The translations under genes and the position numbers were made by a program. This document shows positions 1 to 8,593 of a stretch of 43,013 nucleotides of DNA, one piece after another. Source of the DNA: Elusimicrobiota bacterium (lineage in GTDB: Bacteria > Elusimicrobiota > Elusimicrobia > UBA1565 > UBA9628). How positions within the stretch are numbered: the stretch's first letter is position 1; every line of letters begins with the position of its first letter. The notes under the pieces are model-generated. The model was not told where the DNA came from and searched no databases. It worked only from the letters and a program-made list of their open reading frames with translations. The stretch is taken from positions 1 to 43,013 of the forward strand of contig JAGWUP010000017.1 in the NCBI GenBank assembly GCA_028868375.1, in the 5' to 3' direction.

Positions 1-109
1 GACTGTGCCAATGACGTCGCTGCTTTCAGCGGTCCCCAAATAGGCCGATGATGTGGCCCGATCACGGTATTGCCCATTGGGCGTGCTGGGCGATGGTGAC
101 GCCGCCTGC
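1..109. repeat. terminal direct repeat, left copy (assembly overlap)
   Basis: These 109 bases are identical to 42905-43013. An exact repeat confined to the two contig ends, lying inside one continuous open reading frame, is what an assembler leaves when it closes a circular (or circularly permuted) genome. The biological genome is therefore about 42,904 bp. The sequence does not tell whether packaging uses cos, pac or short terminal repeats. Confidence 0.95.
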
Positions 110-3100
110 ATAGCTGTGATGCTATCCCCATAACCAACCAGCGGGAAGGACACCCCACGCTGCAAGCGGCTGAGCGTGCGCCGCAACGCCTGCCGATTGA
201 ATCGCTGTTGCTCAACCAGATCGGCGGAATAGATGCGACGTACGCCCTGTTCGACATCCCAGCACGGGATCAGCCGCGTGATGGTTCCACCGACAACGCG
301 GGCATAGAACAGGGGAATTTGATTGGATGACGTTGGCGAGGGCAGATACTCGGCGACGTCCCAATCACGCGCAGTTCCCGGGATCGCGCTAACCGCCTGC
401 GTTTCGGGGTTGAGCACGATCAGATCATAGCGGGTGCTGGCCCAGCTATAGGTTGCGGCAATCGCATAGGCGCTGACATTGTTGACCAGCGAAACGACGC
501 CGTGCTCCAGGTTGGCGACGTAATCCGTGCCCAGCACCAGCGTGGCGTTGCTCGACACGTTTTTGAGGACGAGGTTCGACAGGTTTGCGTGGCTGATTTT
601 GCCATATCCAGCGATGCCATTGGTGTAGGCATAATCGGTCGCGCCGCCGTAATACCCGATTTGCAGCGTCCCGCCACCCCGAGCGGTGGTGCTGTCCGCT
701 GCGCCCGCCGAAACGGTTCCGGTGGGCGCCGCCGACAGGGTAACGCTCCCAGAAAACGTAATTGGCGTGCCGTCCCGCAAAAATGTGCCTGAGGCACTGA
801 CCACTAGTCCGGAATTGGCGGCCGTGGCGCTGGTGACCAGATCGCGCTCTGCGACAGGTACGCTGGGGGCGCTGTACACATTGCGCAGGAGCGCGGAAGC
901 CGGGCCGCCAATGCCCGAGGCGATGGGATTGTTACCGGAGAACCAGCCCCGCTGATGCTGGGTGCCGAGGTCAGATGTATGCTGGATGCCAATTACGGTG
1001 TTTGCGCCGGTATTATCCAGAGCCTCGACAAACAGCTTGAGCGATTGCCCACCGGCGACGCTGAACGAAATAGGGAAAACGACATTTCCGAAGGCACCAG
1101 CCGCAATCCCGGTCGATGCAACGGAAACCGTCGCCTGCCCGACCATCACATCACCAGCAATGGGGAACACTGTGTCAATGCCAGAAGCCGATGTCGAGCC
1201 AACATAGGCGGTCAACCTGAAATTGGCAGTCGTTCCAGCGGCATCAGGCTCCAGATTAAGCTGGATGGCCGAATAGTTCCCGGGCTCAAATTGAGTACCC
1301 GCATCCAGACACCACCGCCAGTCCGTGAACGTGTTGCTCTCGCCGGTATAGGTGCCGGTCACCACGCTCTGATAAACAGGGGTGAGCGCTGACGGAAACG
1401 ACGCGGTCAGGTCAGCGATTGTTTGCGTGTTGGCTGCCACCCCTGCTGCTGTGACCGCTGGATAATAGGCGTCAAACCCGATCTGGACCTGCACACCTGC
1501 CTGCACCGATGCGGTAAAGCTCGATTGCAGGCCATTCGACGAAGACCCGGCATAACCGCCGCTATCGGATGCGGAGGACGCATTATAGGCGAGGAAGTTA
1601 ATCGGCGCACAAAAACCGATATATTGCCCTGCCGCTACAGGAATGTTGACAGCAATGTTTTTCGCGCCGACGCCGCCAGAAACAGAAATGGTCTGAGCGC
1701 TGCCGGCAACCTGCGTCCAGGTAGTGTCGCTAAGGGTGTAGAGCGCTACCTGAAACGATGTCGCGGTGGTCAACAATCCGTAGAGACGGATGGTCTGGAT
1801 GATACTGGCCTGCGCGAAGGGCGTTGCAAAAACGAACGTCGCGTTGCTCGCCGAACTACCTGTAACGAGTGTCGATCCGATGGGGCGCCCTATCGTCTGC
1901 ACAACGGCCTGCGCGGATGCTGCCAGAGCGAGGAGCGAAATCGATGCTTGAAGCTGCGCGATTTGAGACGGCAGCGGGTTGGTCATCACCCTATAGGCCG
2001 CCGCCATGCTCATGTAGGCAGTCGCTGAGGTTGCTGCCGTTGTGGTGGCGCCCGCCACGGGGGCGCTCGCCAACGCAACGTAGGCATAGGCATTACCTGA
2101 CGCAGCGGAATAGGCGAGTTGAGCGCCACCCGACGATGGCGACCAAAATGCCAGCATCCACCCCGTGGCAACCGATGCGCCAATCGGGACGCCGTTGCCG
2201 GGGGTAAAGATATTGGCGCCGACGCTAAGGTTGACCGGCCATGCGTCCTGAATGGTGTACGTGGTGCCCGAGAGGCTGACTAGGCATAGATAGCCGCTGC
2301 CCGCAGTTTTGGCATCTACGGTAAAGGAATTGAGCCTGCCCGAACCAGAGACGATATTGTTCAGATCGATATAGAGCGTGCCGGTAGGGGCGCCGGCGTT
2401 GCCATTTAGAGGATTGCCTATCGTTATCGTCGTGTACGCGGGGCTTCCTAGTTGATCCAGCGCCTGATTAGCAGCCTCGATAGCGCTGATTACGACGGCG
2501 GGCAGCGGCATAGCCAGCTGCGTCGCGCCGAATGGCGCGCTGGCGAGCGTGCCAGCGTTGTTACCCCATGCGCCGATATTCAGCCCGTCCGCAGTCGGTG
2601 CCGAGAACACCCGATTGACCGGGATCGTCCCCACCGTCGCGGTGGGCACCGTTGCGCCAGTCAGGCCGCCCGAGGGTAGCGAAAGCGTCGGCGCGGTGCT
2701 GCTGGTCGAGATGCCGGGGTTGAGGATCGTGTACGAGGCCAGCTTGCCGGTGCTGTCGATCGTATAGGTCCACTGGAACCCCGAGGGTCCGCCCGAGACG
2801 CCGCCAGCATAGGTGCCCGCCGTGCCGCCAGAGCCCGTGCCGATGCCGCCACTGATGCCCGTGACCTCGTAGGGCAGCGCGCTGGGCGTGGTGCCAAGGA
2901 TATTCTGCACCCCCAACGCCGCAAACGCCTGCGCCGCGCTGTTCGCCGCAGCCGTGGCTGCGGCCTGTGCGGTGACGTCATAATCGCCCCACGACCCCGC
3001 GTTATACACGCGCAGCTTCCCTCCGGAGGTGCTGAAATACATGGCCCCGCTAGCCAACGTTATGGCGTTGGCCGCCGCGAAAGCATTGGCGGCAGCGTCC

Positions 3101-3600
3101 GAGGCAAAGCTGCCCAGAACCCCGGAGGCGCCGGCCGCTGCGATCACCCACGCCGCTGCGGTCGAGTTGTAGACCTTCAAATACCCCGCCGAGGTATCAA
3201 AGGCCACCCAGCCGTTCTTCGGGGCGTAGTATGCCCATGCCCCGTACTGCCACACAGCCACTGCGTTGACCTGCGCAGCCCACACCCCAGATGCCCCTGC
3301 TGGGACCAAGTAGGAGTCGCCCTGCGCGGGCGACGCCGGCGGCGTCGAGACGGTGCTGCTGATCACCGCGAGCTGCGTCACCCCGTCGAGGCGGTTCAGC
3401 TCCTGCTGCACCGTGCTTCCCGACTGCGACCCTATCAGCGCCGCTCCCCCGGGCACGCCGAAGTCACCGGTAGCCAGTTGCGCGATGGCCCCGGTAGTTG
3501 TCGATACGGTCTGGCCGCCCTGGACGACGGGGACTTCCTCCGTTCCGGTGAGCGCCGCTGCGGCTGTCAACTGCGAGATGGTCATCCCGGTGGAGGTCAT
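1..3600 (-). CDS. giant tail fibre with DUF2793 and SGNH-hydrolase domains (N-terminal 1200 residues; continues at 42904)
   Basis: Receptor-binding or tail-fibre protein of 1402 residues, starting with ATG at 3600 and crossing the contig ends to a TAG at 42296. Residues about 75-155 match the DUF2793 type of phage fibre domain: PPASPAQGDSYLVPAG, then repeated Trp/Gly patterns (WQYGAW, NGWVAF). A long Ala/Gly/Ser/Thr-rich beta-type stalk follows, as expected of a trimeric fibre. Near residues 1155-1163 is the SGNH block I motif YGDSIT, with the predicted nucleophile Ser1160 encoded at 121-123. The remaining catalytic blocks lie in the other segment. The frame is open throughout, and the codon phase (high base divisible by 3) matches across the junction. 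The gene lies next to a collar-domain fibre and a small membrane protein. The enzyme domain probably deacetylates or cleaves a surface glycan; the substrate is unknown. Confidence 0.88.
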   Translation of the reverse strand, partial: MTSTGMTISQLTAAAALTGTEEVPVVQGGQTVSTTTGAIAQLATGDFGVPGGAALIGSQSGSTVQQELNRLDGVTQLAVISSTVSTPPASPAQGDSYLVPAGASGVWAAQVNAVAVWQYGAWAYYAPKNGWVAFDTSAGYLKVYNSTAAAWVIAAAGASGVLGSFASDAAANAFAAANAITLASGAMYFSTSGGKLRVYNAGSWGDYDVTAQAAATAAANSAAQAFAALGVQNILGTTPSALPYEVTGISGGIGTGSGGTAGTYAGGVSGGPSGFQWTYTIDSTGKLASYTILNPGISTSSTAPTLSLPSGGLTGATVPTATVGTIPVNRVFSAPTADGLNIGAWGNNAGTLASAPFGATQLAMPLPAVVISAIEAANQALDQLGSPAYTTITIGNPLNGNAGAPTGTLYIDLNNIVSGSGRLNSFTVDAKTAGSGYLCLVSLSGTTYTIQDAWPVNLSVGANIFTPGNGVPIGASVATGWMLAFWSPSSGGAQLAYSAASGNAYAYVALASAPVAGATTTAATSATAYMSMAAAYRVMTNPLPSQIAQLQASISLLALAASAQAVVQTIGRPIGSTLVTGSSASNATFVFATPFAQASIIQTIRLYGLLTTATSFQVALYTLSDTTWTQVAGSAQTISVSGGVGAKNIAVNIPVAAGQYIGFCAPINFLAYNASSASDSGGYAGSSSNGLQSSFTASVQAGVQVQIGFDAYYPAVTAAGVAANTQTIADLTASFPSALTPVYQSVVTGTYTGESNTFTDWRWCLDAGTQFEPGNYSAIQLNLEPDAAGTTANFRLTAYVGSTSASGIDTVFPIAGDVMVGQATVSVASTGIAAGAFGNVVFPISFSVAGGQSLKLFVEALDNTGANTVIGIQHTSDLGTQHQRGWFSGNNPIASGIGGPASALLRNVYSAPSVPVAERDLVTSATAANSGLVVSASGTFLRDGTPITFSGSVTLSAAPTGTVSAGAADSTTARGGGTLQIGYYGGATDYAYTNGIAGYGKISHANLSNLVLKNVSSNATLVLGTDYVANLEHGVVSLVNNVSAYAIAATYSWASTRYDLIVLNPETQAVSAIPGTARDWDVAEYLPSPTSSNQIPLFYARVVGGTITRLIPCWDVEQGVRRIYSADLVEQQRFNRQALRRTLSRLQRGVSFPLVGYGDSITAMQAASPSPSTPNGQYRDRATSSAYLGTAESSDVIGTV

Positions 3601-3603
3601 GGC

Positions 3604-3786
3604 TTATGCTCCCTTGCGCGACCAGTCGCGGATGCGGATGGCCAGCCAGATGATCGACAGCAGCGTCGAGACGGTGACGAGGATGGGGTTGGCTATCGCC
3701 GCGAAATGCGAAGCCAGCGCGAACACAGACAGCGCCCCCGCGCCTGCGTCAGCCAAGTGTTTGATCGTCTCGTGGTGCTCGTTCAT
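3604..3786 (-). CDS. small two-helix membrane protein, candidate holin
   Basis: A 60-residue protein with ATG at 3786 and a good GAGGTGAT ribosome site just upstream. After a charged start (MNEHHETIKH) there are two hydrophobic stretches at about 12-30 and 33-50, then a basic tail (RIRDWSRKG). This is the layout of small phage holins with two transmembrane segments. It lies between two fibre genes, a common place for holins in short-tailed phages, while the endolysin is 13 kb away. The putative holin at 17712-18254 is a competing candidate. A longer frame extending upstream to 4113 overlaps the collar fibre gene and is not credible. Confidence 0.7.
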   Translation of the reverse strand: MNEHHETIKHLADAGAGALSVFALASHFAAIANPILVTVSTLLSIIWLAIRIRDWSRKGA

Positions 3787-3796
3787 CGGTATCACC

Positions 3797-4603
3797 TCAG
3801 GTCTTGATGCAGTAAAGGAGCGCCACGTTGCGCGGTCGGGTTTCGGAGCCCCCCGTCGCTCCGGTGGTTTTTGGTTGAGGGTCGCTAAGGTCGGTGTCCA
3901 CCGAAATATAGCTCCGGGGTCCGGAGGACCCGCCGCCGGCGGTGATGCTGTGCGTGTGGCTCCCGATAGCGTCGAGCTGCTCCGAGCCAAACGCTCTTCC
4001 CGCGTCGATACCCCTGCCGTTATCCCAGCCCCGCACGAACTCACCGCGCAGGTCAGGCAGGTTGAACGTGGTGGACCCGTCCCCGCTGCCAAAGGTTGTT
4101 CCGATAGCGGCAAACAGAGCCGCGTATGTGGACCGAGACACTGCGGCGCCGTTGCAAGCCAAGAACCCCGAAGGCGCGGAACTCATAGCGAAGAGGACGA
4201 CCGCGCCGGTTGGCGCCGCTGTCGCCACCGCCACCGCCAGCAGGGACACCCCCGCCGCTTGGACAAAGGCCGTCGTCGCTGCGTTCGTGCTGTTATCCCC
4301 CGGGGCCATAGTTGGGGCGGTGAGGCCGGCGCCCGCCGCCAGTGCCCCAGTCAGCGTGCCGCCGGTGAGCGGCAGATAGCTCCCGAGCTGCCCGAGGTTC
4401 ACCGCGTCGCTGCTGGCGGTCCCGGCGCCAAGGTTGTGGATCTGCGACCCGAAGGCGTTCATGCCATTCCCGCTGCCCGCGTCAAGCAGCCCGCGGTTCA
4501 GCCCGGCGAGCAGCGCGTTCAGGTCGGCCATCACCTGCGTGGCGTCTGCGGTCGTTCCGTTCGCCAAGGAGTAGGGCAGCGTAAGCCCGTTACCGATCGT
4601 CAT
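3797..4603 (-). CDS. tail fibre protein with phage tail-collar domain
   Basis: A 268-residue fibre protein. The N-terminal half has fibre-type repeats (SSDAVNLGQL, YLPLTGGTLTGAL). The C-terminal part contains a phage tail collar domain (Pfam Tail_Collar type): GFLACNGAAVSR, YAALFAAIGTTFGSGDGSTTFNLPDLRGEFVRGWD, and a C-terminal NVALLYCIKT. Such domains form the receptor-facing or collar region of fibres. The start is ATG at 4603, 7 bases after the upstream gene ends at 4611. It probably works with the giant DUF2793/SGNH fibre encoded downstream. Confidence 0.88.
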   Translation of the reverse strand: MTIGNGLTLPYSLANGTTADATQVMADLNALLAGLNRGLLDAGSGNGMNAFGSQIHNLGAGTASSDAVNLGQLGSYLPLTGGTLTGALAAGAGLTAPTMAPGDNSTNAATTAFVQAAGVSLLAVAVATAAPTGAVVLFAMSSAPSGFLACNGAAVSRSTYAALFAAIGTTFGSGDGSTTFNLPDLRGEFVRGWDNGRGIDAGRAFGSEQLDAIGSHTHSITAGGGSSGPRSYISVDTDLSDPQPKTTGATGGSETRPRNVALLYCIKT

Positions 4604-4610
4604 GCCTGCC

Positions 4611-6749
4611 TCACTGTAGCGCGAAGTTCCAAGGGACCGGCTGGACCTTCGCGTAGAGGTTGCCGATCTTCTGCCCGCCAGCCGAAGCCCCGGTAACGCT
4701 TACCGATGCTTGGCGGAAAATCAAGGGGCGCTTCCATGGCACGGGAAGTTCCCGAAGGAATGCCGCTGACGAACCCCACACCGAGGACCCCCACACCGCC
4801 GAGCCCCAAACACTCGGCGACCCCGAAAACCCGGCCACGTTCACCGCGTCGAGCGTGTTGCCCGCGTCATCGGTGCAGGTAACCAGCAGGTTGTCGGTGC
4901 TGTATACTGCCAATGCCAGGTTCGTCTGTATGACTTTGTTGTACGAGCCGTTCCGGTTATCAGGCAGCAGAGAGGTCTGGTAAGTCCACGTCAACTGCTG
5001 GCCGTTCTCGACATAGCTCGAAGAGGCCACGGGCAGAACGCTGGACTGCCATAGAACCCCGTCCGCCGCCCAAGGCGCCCCAAGGAACGCGGACCCCTGC
5101 GCGTAGGGGCAGACGACGCGCATGGCGCAGGTGTGGGGGCCAGACCACGAACGCTTCTGGAAATTGAACCAGTATTCGTAAATAGGCTGGCTGGGCAACG
5201 CCGCGTTCTGCACCGTCACCCGGTAGATGTCCTCGGCGTAGGCGGCCGCCATGCGCGTTGGGTAGAGCGCGTTGAGGAACGGCACGACCACGCCGGTGCC
5301 GTCTGACCCGATAGGCTCGGAGAGCGTCCCGGTCAGGCCCAGCACCCGCAGCCCGTCGATGGCGATGAACGCGGTGCCGTAAGGCGTCTCGGCGATGGTG
5401 TTGGGCGCCCGGGTCCCCACCGACCCGGCTACCGTGTTTTGCGCCAGGTTGCTGGTCGCCGCATCGCCGGTGATCTGCGTCAGCGCCCCGCCGTCCTTGA
5501 ACACCGTCAGCGATTGCTGCACGCCGCCAGTGAGCTGCGAGGTCAGCGGAACCGAGGTGATGGCGGTGATCGAGGTGTTGTCGCCGATGGTCAGCGCCTG
5601 CGACGAGAAGCTGATCTGCAAGGGCTTGAGCACGTCGCTGTAGACGAGGTACGGCCCGACGCCAAAGTAAGCGCGGCCGTTGAACCCGGCGCAGCAGGTC
5701 GGAACCTGGCTCAGGGGCGTGGTGTTGGTGTTGCCGGCGCCCCAGCGCGGGGCGGCGTAAGTGCCGCCGGTCGCCGTCACCGACTGATTGACTGCCGTGG
5801 CGGTGGCGTTGGCCGACATGGTGATCGTGCCGCCGCCCGAGAAGTTGATGCTGGCCCCGGTCGCAGTCCCCAGCGCCGCTTGGTTGATCGTGACCGTGGT
5901 GCCGCTGACGTTGGTGACGTAGGTGCCGGCCAAGAACTGAGGACCGGACACCGCCATACCGGCGATGACCCCGGTGGTGTTGGCCACGCTGCTGATGGTC
6001 GTGGTGCCGTTGGTGTTGCCCGTGGTGTTCAGGCTGAACGTGCCGTTGGCGCAGGACACGACGTAGGTCCCGGCCGGGATACCGGGGCCGGTGATAAGCT
6101 GGCCGGGCTGCACCCCTTGCAAGATTGGCGCCGAGGTGCCCTGCGAGGTGACGATGCCGGTCAGGACGTTCGACCCGGAAGTCGTGTCGGCCAGCATCGT
6201 CTGCGAGTAGCTGGAGATGTCCAGCCAGCCGAAGTAAGGACCATTGCCGCCGGTGAAACCGGGGTGCAGGAACAGGATGTAGGAGTTGGTGACGGCGCAC
6301 ACCTGCGGCGGCGTCCAGTCGCCGGTCGTGGCTTGGCTGGCGGGGAGCAAAGCCGAGGACACGCCCGCAATTGGCACAAACTGCTGAGCGGTAAGATCGT
6401 AGCAGAACGGGGCGTCTTTCCCCGGGTAGGTAGCCGAAGCCACCCAACCGTATGCCCGAGTGCCTACGACGATCATAGCGCTGACCACGCCGCCGTAATC
6501 CGATCCCTCTATGAGAAGGAGGTTGCCGCTCTCGGTGAGAAGGTTCTGCCCAGCTTCGGTTTGCAGCATACCCCCAAATACCGCCACCGGCGTGGCGGCT
6601 GGTCGCGGTACGTAGACCCCGGAGGTGCCATAGCTCGGGCACAGGTTCTGCAAGGACAGCATCGAGCCCGGGGGCGCGTTGGTGCCGTCCAGGCTATCGG
6701 TTACCCCCGTTGGGGTGAAGACGACGTTCTGGGCGTCGCGCAGGGCCAT
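4611..6749 (-). CDS. large tail/neck structural protein, beta-rich (possible gp10-like hub)
   Basis: A 712-residue protein starting with ATG at 6749 (MALRDAQNVVFTPTG). The middle (about residues 170-320) is a Gly/Thr/Ser-rich beta region with Ig-like strands. The C-terminal half has Trp/Tyr motifs such as YEYWFNFQKRSWSGPHT and repeated WGSxVWGSS. Position directly after the head-tail adaptor and before the fibres suggests a tail hub or nozzle protein, like P22 gp10 (packaged-DNA stabilisation) or its podovirus equivalents. The homology is inferred from position and length, not from a decisive motif. The frame is clean, and only 3 bases separate it from the adaptor gene. Confidence 0.7.
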   Translation of the reverse strand: MALRDAQNVVFTPTGVTDSLDGTNAPPGSMLSLQNLCPSYGTSGVYVPRPAATPVAVFGGMLQTEAGQNLLTESGNLLLIEGSDYGGVVSAMIVVGTRAYGWVASATYPGKDAPFCYDLTAQQFVPIAGVSSALLPASQATTGDWTPPQVCAVTNSYILFLHPGFTGGNGPYFGWLDISSYSQTMLADTTSGSNVLTGIVTSQGTSAPILQGVQPGQLITGPGIPAGTYVVSCANGTFSLNTTGNTNGTTTISSVANTTGVIAGMAVSGPQFLAGTYVTNVSGTTVTINQAALGTATGASINFSGGGTITMSANATATAVNQSVTATGGTYAAPRWGAGNTNTTPLSQVPTCCAGFNGRAYFGVGPYLVYSDVLKPLQISFSSQALTIGDNTSITAITSVPLTSQLTGGVQQSLTVFKDGGALTQITGDAATSNLAQNTVAGSVGTRAPNTIAETPYGTAFIAIDGLRVLGLTGTLSEPIGSDGTGVVVPFLNALYPTRMAAAYAEDIYRVTVQNAALPSQPIYEYWFNFQKRSWSGPHTCAMRVVCPYAQGSAFLGAPWAADGVLWQSSVLPVASSSYVENGQQLTWTYQTSLLPDNRNGSYNKVIQTNLALAVYSTDNLLVTCTDDAGNTLDAVNVAGFSGSPSVWGSAVWGSSVWGSSAAFLRELPVPWKRPLIFRQASVSVTGASAGGQKIGNLYAKVQPVPWNFALQ

Positions 6750-6752
6750 GGG

Positions 6753-7454
6753 CTAGAACCCGAGCAGTTTGGTGTTGGGGAGCTTGGCCCAGCCCGGCGT
6801 GAACCGGCGGCGGTCGAGTTTGACGGTAGCGGTGCGGTCGCTGGCGTCATCCTTCATCTTGAGGTAGCCGTTCAGGATCGCCTCGGCGCGCGCGAGGAAG
6901 TTGTCAGCCCGCGTGTCGTCGGTGATCTGCATCATCTCGCCGGCCAGCCTCGTCTTGAGGTAGTCGGTGTTCGGGAACCACGGCACCGTCGAACTGCTCT
7001 CGGGCGTCGTGATGTCGGGCATCTGCGAGAAGTAGCGGATCGTCAGCGGGTAGGCGGCGTTCGGCGGCGGCCACACAAAGAGCTGCGGCGGCGACTGGCT
7101 CATGTCGGTGGCGAACATGGACGGGAAGCTGAGGTTGCCGGCCTGCTGGGGGAACTGGTCGTATTCCACCAGGTCAATCGGCGTCAGCGGGTAGGCGATG
7201 CCGTTGTAGGTGAAGAACACGTCGTCGCGGATGGCGCGCAGGAAGTCGGCGGGCAGGGTGTAGGGGCCGCTGCCGTAGTTGGTCTTCACGGTGGCCAGCG
7301 TGATCGTCGTCACCTTCTTGGCCACGTCGAAGTCATAGGTCTGGCACAGGTCAGACAGGATCGAGTTGAGAAGCTGCCCGGCTTGGCTGGCCATGCCGGG
7401 CGCCCCTGCAATCTGCGTTGCAAGCGTCACGATCTGTTGGGCTTGCAACGCCAT
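6753..7454 (-). CDS. head-tail adaptor protein
   Basis: A 233-residue protein. It has helical N-terminal residues (IVTLATQIAGAPGMASQAGQLLN), a phrase typical of short-tailed phage adaptors, YTLPADFLRAIRDDVFFTYNG, and PPQLFVWPPPNAAYPLTIRYFSQMPD, then a helical C-terminus. This layout resembles the adaptor / tail-tubular-A-like family of podophages (SU10-type or P22 gp4-like), which joins the portal to the tail. Gene order (capsid, two small proteins, adaptor, hub, fibres) supports the role. It starts with ATG at 7454, just beyond the stop of the upstream gene at 7458. Confidence 0.78.
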   Translation of the reverse strand: MALQAQQIVTLATQIAGAPGMASQAGQLLNSILSDLCQTYDFDVAKKVTTITLATVKTNYGSGPYTLPADFLRAIRDDVFFTYNGIAYPLTPIDLVEYDQFPQQAGNLSFPSMFATDMSQSPPQLFVWPPPNAAYPLTIRYFSQMPDITTPESSSTVPWFPNTDYLKTRLAGEMMQITDDTRADNFLARAEAILNGYLKMKDDASDRTATVKLDRRRFTPGWAKLPNTKLLGF

Positions 7455-7457
7455 CGC

Positions 7458-7967
7458 TCATTCGCCCCCGATCAGAGCTTCGCAGTCGGCGATCTTGGCC
7501 GACAGCCGGTCCATCTCTTCCTCGAAGCGTTCCTTCGAGACGAGCACGTTCGACAGGTGCGCCTTGCGCTCGGCCTCGTTGGCTTCGAGCTTGGCGACCA
7601 GGCCGGCCTTTTCGGCTTCCAAGGCGCGGCGGTTCGACGCCGACATCGACTCGCCCATGGCCTTGGCAATCTCCAGCAGCCGGGCGCCGCCGGCGTCCTT
7701 CTCCTGCTGGAAGCGCAGCTCGACCGAGTTGAGGTCGTCCTGCAAACGCTGGTAGGCCTGCTTGTGCTTTTCCAGCTCGGCGCGGTGGTCCTTGACCTGA
7801 TACTTGGCCTGCTGGCGGTCGATGACCGCCTGCACCAAGTCGATGCGCTGGTGGATCGCCGGCAGCTCTTCGGTCACATCGACGAAGCACTGGCAGGTGA
7901 TCTGGCGGTTGTCGCCGAGATTGGCGACGATTGAGAACCCGAGGGCGGGCGCGGCAGCCTGGCTCAT
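7458..7967 (-). CDS. coiled-coil protein of the virion operon, function unknown
   Basis: A 169-residue protein from ATG at 7967, which overlaps the TGA of the upstream gene by four bases (ATGA); GGAGGG lies about 8 bases upstream. Residues about 50-165 are strongly heptad-like and charged (AELEKHKQAYQRLQDDLNSVELRFQQEKD, then KAGLVAKLEANEAERKAHLSN), a long coiled coil. No family is recognised. Its position between capsid and adaptor suggests a structural or assembly role, such as a minor head or tail-assembly factor. A start 15 bases further upstream is possible but less well placed. Confidence 0.75.
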   Translation of the reverse strand: MSQAAAPALGFSIVANLGDNRQITCQCFVDVTEELPAIHQRIDLVQAVIDRQQAKYQVKDHRAELEKHKQAYQRLQDDLNSVELRFQQEKDAGGARLLEIAKAMGESMSASNRRALEAEKAGLVAKLEANEAERKAHLSNVLVSKERFEEEMDRLSAKIADCEALIGGE

Positions 7968-8500
7968 GCGGCGTCCCTCCAAGGGGTGACTTCGCCGGTG
8001 GCGGCGCTCACCGCCAGCGTGCTGGTGCGGCGGAACATCTCGTGCTTCGCTTTGCCGTCGATGGTCGCCTGATGCTCATGGCTGCGCGCCATGATGTCAT
8101 AGAGCGACACCGCGATATGGCGGGGCACCTGATAGGTGCGGCCATGCTGGTACTGCATCCCGTTGATGGCGATGCCGGTGGCGTTGGCGCTGATGGCCGA
8201 GTACGAGGCCACGTCGATCAGCACGTTGACCAGTTCGTCCTGATCGACACGGCCGGTCTTCTGGCCCTCGCGGCGGCGGATCTCGTCCATCGCTTCGGCG
8301 AGCAGGCGCTCGCGCTCGGCTTCCTTCATGGCGGCCTGAACGCGCTCGGCCGCTTCCTTGCGGATGGCGTCCAGTTCGTCCTGCGTGTGCAGCGAGCCTT
8401 CGACGGGCTCAGCCTTCTTGCGCCGGGCGGGGGTCTTCTGTTCCTCGGCAGCGGCCGCGAGAACGGCATCCACGTCGGGGGTTTCGGGGTTCTTCTCCAT
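7964..8500 (-). CDS. hypothetical virion-operon protein
   Basis: A 178-residue protein (MEKNPETPDVDAVLAAAAEEQ). The N-terminal third is acidic and Ala-rich. Residues about 40-80 are a charged helix (RKEAAERVQAAMKEAERERLLAEAMDEIRRR). The C-terminal half is a compact-looking domain containing INGMQYQHGRTYQVPRHIAVSLYDIMARSHEHQA. No known family is recognised with confidence. It directly follows the capsid terminator and is coupled to the coiled-coil gene by an ATGA overlap. Confidence 0.75.
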   Translation of the reverse strand: MEKNPETPDVDAVLAAAAEEQKTPARRKKAEPVEGSLHTQDELDAIRKEAAERVQAAMKEAERERLLAEAMDEIRRREGQKTGRVDQDELVNVLIDVASYSAISANATGIAINGMQYQHGRTYQVPRHIAVSLYDIMARSHEHQATIDGKAKHEMFRRTSTLAVSAATGEVTPWRDAA

Positions 8501-8555
8501 GTCGGGTTTCCTTTTCGGGTTTCCTTGTTGGTTGTTCCCGCATCTGCTTTAGCCG

Positions 8556-8584
8556 AAAAAGGCGGGGAGGGTCAAACCCTCCCC
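8556..8584 (-). terminator. intrinsic terminator after the capsid gene
   Basis: On the minus strand, a perfect 9-bp stem GGGGAGGGT / ACCCTCCCC (8564-8572 with 8576-8584) has a 3-base loop and is followed by GCC and then TTTTT (8560-8556). It lies just beyond the capsid stop at 8594. This would boost or isolate capsid mRNA, with partial readthrough feeding the downstream tail genes. Confidence 0.85.
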
Positions 8585-8593
8585 GTCAGGTCA

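Noticed and set aside
3604-4113. 169-residue version of the small membrane protein
   Set aside because: Its N-terminal 109 residues overlap the collar fibre gene in another frame; ATG 3786 has a clear ribosome site.
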